From positions 1-64,000 of the forward strand of contig JAJFZO010000771.1 in NCBI GenBank assembly GCA_021397835.1: 64,000 nt of DNA. Reading direction: 5' to 3'. A program made the translations under genes and the position numbers. A model generated the notes under the pieces. The model was given only the letters and a program-made list of their open reading frames with translations. It was not told the origin of the DNA and ran no database searches. The stretch comes from Moringa oleifera. Taxonomy: Eukaryota > Streptophyta > Magnoliopsida > Brassicales > Moringaceae. Below, in pieces: positions 50,001 to 63,100 of this stretch. The first letter of the stretch is position 1. Each line of letters opens with the position of its first letter.

Positions 50001-53000
50001 TAATTTTTTATGTTATAAATTTTCTTGATTTGATTATTTATTTTCTAATTTATTTTTCATGATTTTCTCAGACATACTTTCACCTTGTTAACATGTTTTT
50101 TAGGAATGAAAATTTACAAACTCTTAATATTTTATTTTTTTGGTTTTGGATGATTTGTTTTATAGCAACTTTGAGAGTAATGTTTCTTTTCAGCACAATG
50201 TTGCTAGGATTCTGCAGGCAATGATGAAGAAAGAGCAATGGCAAGACAATTGATTGTTCCCTTCGAAACTTCAAATAATGTTTTCTACATGGGGGCTTAC
50301 CCATTTATTATTAAGAGAGGATTCTACCATCCCTTGTACATACTTATTATTTTGGAAAATAGCACCTTTATTGGTAATATTTTTCTACGCATAATAATCG
50401 TTTGTTTTTTTGTTGCTTAGCCGTAGCAATGATCTAGCACTAGTAAGAGGAGCCGTAGCAATGAACTAGTATTTTTTGTTTCTTCTTCGGTAGGTGCAGG
50501 TATGGATTCCTACATTCAGGCTTATCTTGTTATTGCTAAACCTCCAATGGTATTGAATTTTGTTTAATTTTTTTGATTTTTGATTTTTTAAATTTTTTTG
50601 ATTTGATTGTTGATTTTCTGATTTTTTTTCTCGATTTTCTCAAACATGCTTTCATCTTGTTAACACATTTTTTAGGAATGAAAATTTACAAAATTCTAAT
50701 TTTTTTTTTTGTCTTGAATGGTTTATTTTATAGCAATTCTAAGACTAATGTTTCTTTCTAGCACGATGTTGCCAAGATTTTATAGGCAATGATGAAGAAG
50801 GAGCAATGGCAGGACAATCGATTGTTCCCTTGGTAACTTCAAATAATGTTCCCTACATGGAGGCTTATCCTTATAGTTAAGGGAGGGTTCTACCGTCAGT
50901 TGTACATACTTATTATCTTGGAAAATAACACCTTTTTGGTAATATTTTTCTATGCATCATAATCGTATGTTTTTTTTGTTACTTAGCCGTAGCAGTGATC
51001 TAGCACCAGCACGAGGAGTAAGTGTAGCAATGAACTGGTATTTTTTGTTTTTTCTTCAGTTGGTGCAGGTACGGATTCCTACATTCGGGCTTATCTTTTT
51101 ATTGTTAAACCTCCATTGGTATTGGATTTTTTTCAACTTTTTTTATTTTTTATGTTATAAATTTTCTTGATTTTGTTATTAATTTTCTAATTTTTTTTTC
51201 CTCGTTCTTCATAGACATGCTTTCATCTTATTAGTATGTTTTTTAGGAACGAAAAGTTACAAACTCCTAATATATATATATATATATATATATTGTTTTT
51301 GGTGGTTTACTTTATAGCAACTTTGAGACTAATGTTTCAGCAAGATGTTGCTAGGATTCTGCAGGCAATGATGAAGAATGAGCGATGGCAGGACAATCGA
51401 TTGTTCCCTTGGTAACTTCAAATAACGTTTCCTACATGGGGGTTTATCCATTTATTGTTAAGAGAGGATTCTACCATCCCTTGTACATACTTATTGTCTT
51501 GGAAAATAGCCCCTTTATCGGTGATATTTTTCTGCGCATCATTATCATATGTTTTTTTGTTGTTTAGCCATAGCAGTGATCTAGCACCAGCACGAGGAGT
51601 AGCTGTAGCAATAAACTGGTATTTTTTGTTTCTTCCTCAGTAGGTGCAGGTACGGATTCCTACATTCGGGCTTATCTTTTTACTGTTAAACCTCCATTGG
51701 TATTGGATATTTTCAACTTTTTTATTTTTTGTGTTATAAATTTTCTTGATTTGATTATTGATTTTCTAATTTTATTTTTTTTCTCGTTCTTTATAGATAT
51801 GCTTTCATCTTATTAGTATGTTTTTTAGGAATGAATAGTTACAAACTCCTAATTTTTTTTGGTGGTTTACTTTGCAGCAACTTTGAGACTAATGTTTCTT
51901 TTCAGCACGGGGTTGCCAAGATTCTATAGGCAATAATGAAGAAAGAGCAATGGCAAGACAATTGATTATTCCCTTGGTAACTTCAAATAATGTTTCCTAC
52001 ATGGGGACTTATCCGTTTATTATTAAGGGAGGATTCTACCACCTTTGTACATGCTTATTATCTTGAAAAATAGCACCTTTATCTGTAATATTTTTCTACG
52101 CATCATACTCGTATGTTTTTTTGTTGCTTAGCCATAGGACTGATTTAGCACCAGCAGTAGCGGTAGCTGTAGCAATGAACTAGCATTTTTTTTTTTTACT
52201 TCTTCGGTAGGTGTAGGTATGGATTCCTACATTCGGGCTTATCTTTTTATTGTTAACTCTCCATTGGTATGAGATTTTTTTCAACTTTTTTGATTTTCTA
52301 TGTTATAAATTTTCTTGATTTGATTATTAATTTTACAATTTTATTTTTTTCTCGATTTTCTCAAACATGCTATCATCTTGTTAATATGTTTTTTAAGAAT
52401 GAAAATTTACAAACTCCTAATATTTTTTTTTTGTTTTGTTTTGGATGGTCTACTTTATAGCAACTTCGAGACTAACATTTCTTTTCAACACGGTGTTGCC
52501 AAGATTCTGTAGGCAATAATGAAGAAGGAGCAATGGCAAGACAATTGATTATTCCCTTGGTAACTTCAAATAATGTTTCCTACATAAGGGCTTATCCGTT
52601 TATTATTAAGGGAGGATTCTACCATCTGTTGTACATACTTATTATCTTGGAAAATAGCACCTTTATCGGTAATATTTTTCTATGCATCATAATCATTTTT
52701 TTTTGTCACTTAGCCGTAGTAGTGATCTAGCACCAGCACTAGTAGTAAGTGTAGGAATGAACTAGTATTTTTTATTGGTTCTTCGATAGGTGCAGGTATG
52801 GATTCCTATATTCGGGGTTATGTTTTTATTGTTAAACCTCCATTGGTATTGGATTTTATTCAACATTTTTGATTTTTTATGTTATTAATTTTCTTGATTT
52901 GATTATTTATTTTCCAATTTTATTTTTTTCCTCGATTTTCACATACATGTTTTCAACTTGTTAATATGTTTTTTTTTTAATGAAAATTTACAAACCCCTA

Positions 53001-56000
53001 ATATTTTTTTTTGGATGGTTTACTTTATAGAAACTCTAAAACTAATGTTTCTTTTCAACATGATGTTGCCAGGATTCTGTAGGCAGTGATGAAGAAGGAA
53101 TAATGGCAAGATAATCGATTGTTGCCTTGGTAACTTCAAATAATGTTTCCTACATCGGGGCTTATCCGATTATTATTAAGGGAGGATTCGACCTTCCCTT
53201 TTACATACTTATTATCTTGGAAAATAGCACTTTATCGGCAATTTTTTTATGCATTTTAATCATATATTTTTTTGTTGCTTAGCCATTGTAGTGATCTAGC
53301 ATGAGTAATAACAGTAGTTGTAGCAACAAACTGGTATTATTTGTTGCTTCGTCGATACGTGTAGGTATGGATTCCCACATTCGAGCTTATGTTTTTATCG
53401 TTAAACCTCCATTGGTGTTGGATTGTTTTCAAATTTTCTGATTTTTTAGGCTATAAATTTTCTTGATTTGATTATTTATTTTCTAATTTTATTTATTTTC
53501 TCATTTTTTTGAGACATGCTTTCATCTTGTTAATATGCTTTTTAGGAATGAAAAGTTACAAACTACTATTTTTTTTTATGGTTTACTTTATAGCAACGCT
53601 GAGACTAATGTTTCTTTTTAGCATGATATTGCCAAGATTTTGCTCGTGATGATAAAGAAGGAGCACTGGTAGGACAATCGATTATTCACTTGGTAACTTC
53701 AAATACTGTTTCCTACAAGGGGACTTATCTATTTATTTATTATTAAGGGAGGAATCTACCATCCCTTGTACATACTTATTATTTTAGAAAATGGCACCTT
53801 TATTGATAATTTTTTTCTATGCATCATAATCGTATGTTTTCTTGTTGCATAGCTGTAGTAGTGACCTAGCACGAGCAGTAGCAATAGCTGCAGCAATGAA
53901 TTGGTATTTTTTGTTGCTTTGTCGGTACGTGCAGGTATGGATTCCTACATTCGGGCTTATGTTTTTATTGTTAAACCTTTATTGGTATTGGCATTTTTTT
54001 AGCATTTTTGATTTTTTATGTAATAAATTTTCTTGATTTGATTATTCATTTTCTAATTTTATTTTTTTCTTGATTTTTAGGGACATGCTTTCATCTTGTT
54101 AATGTGTTTTTTTAGGAATGATAAGTTACAAACTTCTAATAGATATATATATATATATATATAGTTTTGAATGGTGTACGTTATAGCAGCTTTAGACTAA
54201 TGGTTCTTTTGAGCATGATGTTGCAGAGATTCTACAAGCAATGATGAAGATGGAGCAATGGCAGGACAATCTATTGTTCCTTTGGTAAGTTCAAATAAGG
54301 TTTCCTAAATGGGGGCTTATCCATTTATTGTTAAGGGAAGATTCTACCATCCTTTCTACAGACTTATTATCTTCGAAAATAGCACCTTTATCGGTAATAT
54401 TTTTTTATGCATCATACTCGTACGTTTTTTTGTTGCTTAGCCATAGCACTGATCTAGCATTAGGAGTAGCAATGAACTAGTATTTTTGGTTGCTTTTATG
54501 GTAGGTACAAGTATGGATTCGTACTTTCGGGCTTATCTTTTTATTGTTAAACCTTCATTGGTATGAGATTTTTTTCAACTTTTTTGCTTTTTAATGTTAT
54601 AATTTTTTTTGATTTGATTATTTATTTTCTAATTATTTTTTCCTTGACTTTCTCAGACATGCTTTCATCTTGTTAATATAGTTTTTAGGCATCAAAAGTT
54701 ACAAAATCTTAATATTTATTTTTTTATTTTGGATGGTTTAGTTTATAGCAATTCTGATACTAATGTTTCTTTTGAGCACAATGTTGCCAAGATTCTGCAT
54801 GCAATGATGAAGAAGAAACAATGGCAAGATAATCGATTGTTCCATTGGTAACACCAAATAAGGTTTCCTGCATGGGGGTTTATCCATTTATTGTTAAGGG
54901 AGGATTCTACCATGCCTTGTACATACTTATTATCTTGAAAAATAGCACCTTATCGCTAATATTTTTGTATGCATCATGATCGTATGGTTTTTTGTTGCTT
55001 AGCAATAGCAGTGATCTAGCACTAGCAGTAACAGTAGCTATGCCATAAAATAGCATTTTTTGTTGCCTTTTTGGTAGGTGCAGGTATGGATTCTTAAACC
55101 TCCAATGGTAATGGATTTTTTTCCAGCTTGTTCGATCTTTTATGTTATAAGTTTTCTTCATTTGATTATTTATTTTTTTATTTTATATTTTTTCTCGATT
55201 TCCTCATACATGCTTTCATCTTGTTAACATGTTGTTTAGGAATGAAAATTTAAAAACTCCTAATATTTTTTTTATTTGGATGGTTTACTTTATAGCAACT
55301 CCGAGACTAATATTTCTTTTCAGCATGATGTTGCCAAGATTTGCAAGCAAAGATGAAGGAGCAATGGCAGTACAATCGATTATCCCCTTGGTAACTTCAA
55401 ATAATGTTTACTACAAGGGGCTTATCCATGTATTAGGGAGGATTCTACCATCCCTCGTACATACTTATTATCTTGGAAAATAGCACCTTTATTGATAATA
55501 GTTTTCTATGAATCATAATCTTATGTTTTTTTATTGCTTAGCCATAGTAGTGATCTAGTGCTAGCACTAACAGTAGTTGTAGCAATGAACTAGCATTTTT
55601 TATTGCTTCTTCGGTAGGAGCACGTGTGGATTCCTACATTCGGGGTTATCTTTTTATTGTTAAACCTCCATTGGTATTGGATTTTTTTCAAATTTTTTGA
55701 TTTTTTATGTTATGAATTTTCTTGATTTGATTATTGATTTTATGATTGCATTTTTTTCCTCGATTTTCTCAAATATGCTTTTATCTTGTTAATATATTTT
55801 TTAGGAACGAAAATTTACAAACTCCTAATATTTTTTTTTTGTTTCGGATGGTTTACTTTATAGCAACTTTGAGACTAATGTTTCTTTTCAACACGATGTT
55901 GCCAACATTCTGCAGGAAATGATGAAGAAGTAGCAATGGCAATACAGTCAATTGTTCCCTTGGTAAGTTCAAAGAATGTTTCCTACATGGGGGCTTATCC

Positions 56001-58943
56001 ATTTAGTGTTAAGGGAGGATTATACCATCACTTGTACATACTTATTATCTTGGAGCACCTTTAACGGTAATATTTTTCTATGCATCATAATCTTATGTCT
56101 TTTTATTGCTTAGCAATAGTAGTGATCTCGCACTAGTAGTAGCAATAGCTATAACAATAAATGGGTATTTTTTGTTGCTTTTTCGGTAGGTGCATTTCAA
56201 ATTCCTACATTTGGGCTTATCTTTTTATTGTAAAACCCCTATTGATATTGGATTTTTTTCCTCGATTTTCTCAAACATGCTTTCATCTTGTCAATTTGTT
56301 GTTTAAGAATGAAAATTTATAAACTCTTAATATTTTTCTCTTTTGTTTTGGATAGTTTACTTTATAGCAACTCCGAGACTAATGTTTCTTTTCAGCACGA
56401 TGTTGCCAAGGTTCTGCACGCAATGAAGAAGAAGGGGCAATGGCAGGATAATCAATTGTTCCCTTGGTAACTTCAAATAACATTTCGTACATCGGGGCTT
56501 ATCCATTTATTATTAAGGGAGGATTCTACCGTTCCTTGTACATACTCAATATCTTGAAAAATAGCACCTTTATGGGTAATATTTTTCTATGCATCATAAT
56601 CTTATGTTTTATTATCGCTTAGCCGTACCAGTGATCTAGCGCGACCACTAGCAGCAGCTATAGCAATGAACTAGTATTTTTTGTTGCTTCTTTGGTAGGT
56701 GCAGGTATGGATTCCTACATTCGGGCTTATCTATTTATTGTTGAACCTCCATTGGTATTGGATTTTTTCAACTTTTTTGATTTTTTATGTTATAAATTTT
56801 CTTGATTTGATTATTGATTTTCTAATTTTATTTTCTCCTCGATTTTCTTATACATGCTTTGATCTTGTTAATATGTTTTTTAGAAATGAATAATTACAAA
56901 CTCTTTTTTTTTTTTGTGATTTGGATGGTTTTCTTTATAGCAACTCTCAGACTAATGTTTCTTTTCGGCACGATGTTGCCAAGATTCTACAGGCAATAAT
57001 GAAGAAGGATTAACGGCAGGACAATTGATTATTCCCTTGGTTACATCAAATAATGTTTCCTTCATTGGGGCTTATCCATTTATTGTTAAAGGAGGATTCT
57101 ACCATCCCTTGTACATACTTATTATCTTGGAAAATAGCACCTTTATCGATAATATTTTTCTACGCATAATAATCGTTTGTTTTTTTGTTGCTTAGCCGTA
57201 GCAGTGATCTAGCACCAACACTAGTAGTAGCTGTAGCAATGAACTTGTTTTTTTTTGTTGCTTCTTCGGTTGGTGTAGGGATGGATTCCTACATTCGAGC
57301 TTATCTTTTTATTGTTAAACTTCCATTGGTATTAGATTTTTTTTTTCAACTTTTTTGATTTTTTATGTTATAAATTTTCTTGATTTGATTATTTATTTTT
57401 TAATTTTTTTCCTCAATTTTCTTAGGCATGCTTTCATTTTGTTAATAGCACATTATCGATAATATTTTTATACGCGTCATAATCGTACGTTTTTTTGTTG
57501 CTTAGCCGTGGTACTGATCTAGCATCAACATTAGTAGTAGCTATAGCAATAAACTGGTATTTTTTGTTGCTTCTTTGGTGGGTGCAGTATGGATTCCTAC
57601 ATTCGGGCTTATCTATTTATTGTTAAACCTCCATTGGTATTGGATTTCAACTTTTTTTATTTTTTATGTTATAAATTTTATTGATTTGATTATTGATTTT
57701 CTAATTTATTTATTCCTCGATTTTCTTAGACATACTTTCATCTTGTTAACATATTTTTTAGAAATGAACAATTACAAACTTCTAATTTTTTATTTTTTAT
57801 TTTTTTACTTTGGATGGTTTTCTTTATAGCAACTTTAAGACTAATGTTTCTTTTCAGCACGATGTTGTCAAGATTCTGCAAGCAATGATGAAGAAGGATT
57901 AATGGCAGGACAATTGATTGTTCCCTTGGTAGCATCAAATAATATTTCCTACATGGGGGCTTATCCATTTATTGTTAATGGAGGATTCTACCATCCCCTA
58001 TACATACTTATTATCTTGAAAAATAGCACTTTATCAGTAATATTTTTCTATGCGTCATAATCGTATGTTTTATTGCTGCTTAGCCGTGGTAGTGATCTAG
58101 CACTAGCACTAGCAGTAGCTGTAGCAATGAACTAGTATTTTTTTTTGCTTCTTCAGTAGGTGCAGGTATGGATTCCTACATTCAAGCTCATTTATTTATT
58201 GTTAAACCTCCATTGGTATTGGATTTTATTCAACTTTTTTGATTTTTTAGGTTATAAATTTTCTTGATTTGATTATTGATTTTTTAATTTTATTTTTTTT
58301 CTGGATTTTCTCAGACATGCTTTCATCTTATTAGTATGTTTTTAGGAATGAAAATTTACAAACTCCTAATATTTTTTTTTTCATTTTTGATGATATTGTT
58401 TATAGCAATTCTGAAAATAATGTTTCTGTTTAGCACGATGTTGCCAAGATTTTGCAGGCAATAATGAAGAAAAAATAATGGCAGGATAATCGATTGTACC
58501 TTTGGTAACACCAAATAAGGTTTCCAACGTGATGACTTTATCCATTTATTCTTGAGGAAGGATTCTACTATCCCTTGTGCATACTTATTATCTTGAAAAA
58601 CAGCACCTTTATCGGTAATATTTTTCTATGCATCATAATCTTATGTTTTTTTGTTGCTTAGTAATAGCAATGATCTAGTGCTAGTAGTAGCAGTAGCTAT
58701 AGCAATAAAATGGTATTTTTTGTTGCTTCTTCGGTAGGTGCAGGTATGGATTCCTACATTTAGGCTTATCTTTTTATTGTTAAACCTCTATTGGTATTGG
58801 ATTTTTTTCAACTTTTTTTATTTTTTATGTTATAAATATTCTTGATTTGATTATACATTTTTCAATTTTATTTTTTTCCTTGATTTTCTCAAACATGCTT
58901 CCATCTTGTTAATATGTTTTTTAGGAATCATAGGTTACAAACT

Positions 58944-58982
<39 letters not shown>

Positions 58983-59654
58983 GTTTTAATGGTTTACGTT
59001 ATAGCAGCTCTTAAACTAATTGTTCTTTTGAGCACAATGTTGCCAAGATTCAACAATCAATGACAATGAAGGAGCAATGCCAGGACAATCGATTGTTCCC
59101 TTGGTAACTTCAAATAATGTTTTCTACAAGGGGCTTATCCATTTATTGTTAAGGGAGAATTGTACTATCCCTTTTACATATTTATTATCTTGGAAAATAG
59201 CACCTTCATCGGTAATATTTTTCTATGGATCATAATCATATGTTTTTTTTTTGTTGCTTAGCCGTAGTAGTGATCTAGCACCAGCATTAGTAGTAGGTGC
59301 AGCAATGAACTGGTATTTTTTATTGCTTCTTCGATAGGTGCAGGTATGGATTCCTATATTCGGGGTTATCTTTTTATTGTTGAACCTCCATTGGTATTGG
59401 ATTTTTTTTCAACTTTTTTGATTTTTTATATTATAAATTTTCTTGATTTGATTATTGATTTTCTAATTTTTTTTTCTCGATTTTCTCAGGCATGTTTTCA
59501 TCTTATTAATCTATTTTTTAGGAATAAGAAGTTACAAACTCCTAATATTTCTTTTTTTATTTTGGATGGTTTACATTATAGCAATTTTGAGACTTAATAT
59601 TTCTTTTCGGTACCATGTTGCCAAGATTCTGCACACAATGACGAAGAAGGAGCA

Positions 59655-59837
59655 ATGGCAGGACAATCGATTGTTCCCTTGGTAACTTCAAATAATGTTT
59701 CCTACATGGGGGCTTATCCATTTATTGTTAAGGGAGGATGCTACCATCCCTTGTACATACTTATTATCTTGGAAAATAATACTTTTATCGGTAATATTTT
59801 TTTATGCATCATAATCTTATGTTTTTTTGTTGCTTAG
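59655..59837 (+). other. Representative of the recurrent 60-codon ORF in family B
   Basis: The frame starts MAGQSIVPLVTSNNVSYMGA, continues YPFIVKGGFYHPLYILIILE and ends with a hydrophobic, membrane-segment-like tail, FLCIIILCFFVA. Uninterrupted 60-codon versions also occur at 35476, 36040, 39525, 42984, 45584, 46167, 49729, 50238, 51385 and 60249. Longer frames at 36783, 42404, 43556, 44095 and 52533 include it. In many other copies it is broken by stops or indels. I know of no family it belongs to. Copies differ at many amino-acid positions, which fits neutral drift in a repeat as well as it fits a real peptide. Confidence 0.3.
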
Positions 59838-60117
59838 CAATAGCAGCGATCTAGCACTAGCAGTAGTTGTAGCTATAGCAATAAAATGGTGTTTTTTGTT
59901 GCTTCTTTGGTAGGTACAGGCATTGATTACTACATTCGAGCTTACCTTTTTATTGTTAAACCTCTATTAGTATTGGATTTTTTTCTATTTTTTTATTTTT
60001 TATGTTATAAATTTTCTTGATTTGATTATTGATTTTCTAATTTTATTTTTTTCCTTAATTTTCTTAGACTTACTTTGATCTTGTTTATACGTTTTTTAGG
60101 AATGAAAATTTACAAAC

Positions 60118-60158
<41 letters not shown>

Positions 60159-63100
60159 TTGGATGGTTTAGTTTATAGCAATTTGGACATTAAAGTTTCT
60201 TGAGCACGATATTGCCAAGATTCTACAGGCAATGATGAAGAAGAAGCAATGGCAAGACAATCGATTGTTCCCTTGGTAACTTTAAATAATATTTCCTACA
60301 TGGGAGCTTATCCATTTATTGTCAAGGGAGGATTCTACCATCCCTTGTACATACTTATTATCTTGAAAAATAGCACCATTATTGGTAATATTTTTCTATG
60401 CATCATTATCGTATGTTTTTTTGTTGCTTAGTAGTTGCAGTGATCCACCATTGGCAGTAATAGTAACTGTAGCAATAAAGTGGTATTTTTTGTTGCTTCT
60501 TCGGTAGGTGCAGGTATGGGTTCTTACATTCGGGCTTATCTTTTTATTGTTAAACCTTCATTGGTATTGGATTTTTTTCAGCTTTTTTGATTTTTTATGT
60601 TATTAATTTTCTCAGTTTGATAGTTTATTTTTTATTTTTATTTTTTTCCTCGATTTTCTTGGAAATACTTTCATTGTGTTAATACATTTTTTAGGAATGA
60701 TAGGTTACAAACTCTTAATATTTTTTTTGGATGGTTTGCTTTATAGCAACTATGAGATTAATGGTTCTGTTGAGCACGATCTTGAAAACATTTTGTAGGC
60801 AATGATGAAGAAAGAGCAATGGCAAGACAACCGATTATTTCCTTGGTTGCTCCAAACAAGGTTTCTTACATGGGAGCTTATCTATTTATTATTAACGGAT
60901 GATTCTGCCATCCCTTGTACATATTTATTTTTATTGAAAATAGCACCTTTATTGGTAATATTTTTCTATACATCATAATCATTTGTTTTTTTGTTGCTTA
61001 GTAGTAGCTATAGTAATAAACTGGTATGTTTTTCGTTTCTTCTTCAGTAGGTGCAGGTATGGATTTCTAAATTCGGGTTTATCTTTTGATTGTTAAACCT
61101 TCATTGGTATTGAATTTTTTTTTGAACTTTTTTTATTTTTTATGTTTTAAATTTTTTGGATTTGATTATTCATTTTCTAATTTTATTTTTTTCTCGATTT
61201 TCTTAGACATGCATTCATCTTGTTAATATGTTTTTTAGGAATGATAAGTTGCAAACTCCTAATATATTTGATTTTTTTTTTGGATGGTTTACTTTATAGC
61301 AACTTTGAGACTAATGGTTCTTTTGAGCACAATCTTGCAAAGATTCTTGAGGCAATGATGAAGAAGAACCAATGGTAGGACAATCAATTGTTCTCTTGGT
61401 TACTCCAAATAAGGTTTCCTACATGGGGGCTTATCCATTTATTGTTAAGGGAGGATTCTACCATCCCTTGTACATACTTATTATTTTAGAAAATAACACC
61501 TTTGTCAGTTATATTTTTATGTACATCACAATCATATGATTTTTTATTGCTTTGCAGCAGTAGTGATCTAGCACTAGCAGTAGCAGTAGCTATAGTAATA
61601 AAGTGATTTTTTTGTGTTGCTTCTTCGAAAGGTACAGGTATCGGTTCCGACGTTCGGGCTTATCTTTTTATTGTTAAGCGTCCATTGGTACTGAATTTTT
61701 TTCAACTTTTTTGATTTTTTATGTTATGAATTTTCTTCATTTGATCATTTATTTTCTAATTTTATTTTTTTACGATTTTCTTGGACATACTTTTATCTTT
61801 TTAATATGTTTTTTAGGAATGATAAGTTTCAATCTCCTAATAGTTATTTTATTTTTGATGGCTTACTTTATAGAAACTTTGACACTAATGGTTCTTTTGA
61901 GCCCGATGTTGCAAGGATTTTGCAAGCAATGATGAAGTAGGAGCAATGGTAGGACAATCGATTGTTCACTTGGTTACTTCAAAAAAGGTTTCCTACATGG
62001 GAATTATCCATTTATTGTTAAGGGAGGATGCTACGATCCCTTGCACACACTTATTATCTTAGGAAATAGCACCTTTATCGGTAATATATTTCTATGCATC
62101 ATAATCATTTTTTTTTATTGCTTAGCAGTAGCAGTGATCTAGTAGTAGCTGTAGCAATAAAGTGGTATTTTTTGTTGCTTCTTCGGTAGTTGCAGGTATG
62201 GGTTCCTAAATTCTGGTTTATCTTTTTTTTTGTTAAACCTTCATTGGTATTGGATTTTTTTTCAACTTTTTTGATTTTTTATGTTATAAATTTTTGTCGA
62301 TTTGATTATTCATTTTTAATTTTATTTTTTTCATCGATTTTCTTAGAAATACTTTCATCTTCTTAATATGTTTTTTAAGAATGATAACTTACAAACTCCT
62401 AATATATATATATATATATATATGGTTTACTTTAGAGCAACTCTGTAACTAATTGTTCTTTTGAGCACATTCTTGCAAAGATTCTGCACGTAATGATGAA
62501 GAAGGGGCAATGGCAGGATAATCGATAATTTTCTTGGCAACTCCAAATAAGGATTCCTACATAGGGGCTATCTATTGATTGTTGAGCAAGGATTCCACCA
62601 TCCCTTGTATATTCTTATTATCTTGAAAAATAGCACTTTATCGGTACTATTTTTCTAAGCATCATAATCGTATGATTTTTTATTACTTAGCAGCAGTAGT
62701 GATCTAGCACTAGCAGTAGCAGTAGCAGTAGGCGTAGTAATAAACTAGTATTTTTTGTTGCTTCTTTGATAGGTGCGGCATAGGTTCCTACATTTTGGCT
62801 TTTCTTTTTATTATTAAACCTCCATTGGTATGTGATTTTTCTTTAACTTTTTTGATTTTTGATTTTCTTGATTTGATTATTTATTTTCTAATTTTATTTT
62901 TTTCTCAATTTTCTTAGGCATGCTTTCATCTTGTTAATATGTTTCTTAGGAATGATAAGTTACGAACTTTTATTTTTTATTTTTTATTTTTTGTTTTGGA
63001 TGGTTTACTTTATAGCAACTCTTAAACTAATGGCTCTTTTGAGCACGATGTTGCAAAGATTTTGAACATAATGATGAAGAAGGAGCAATGGTTGGATAAG

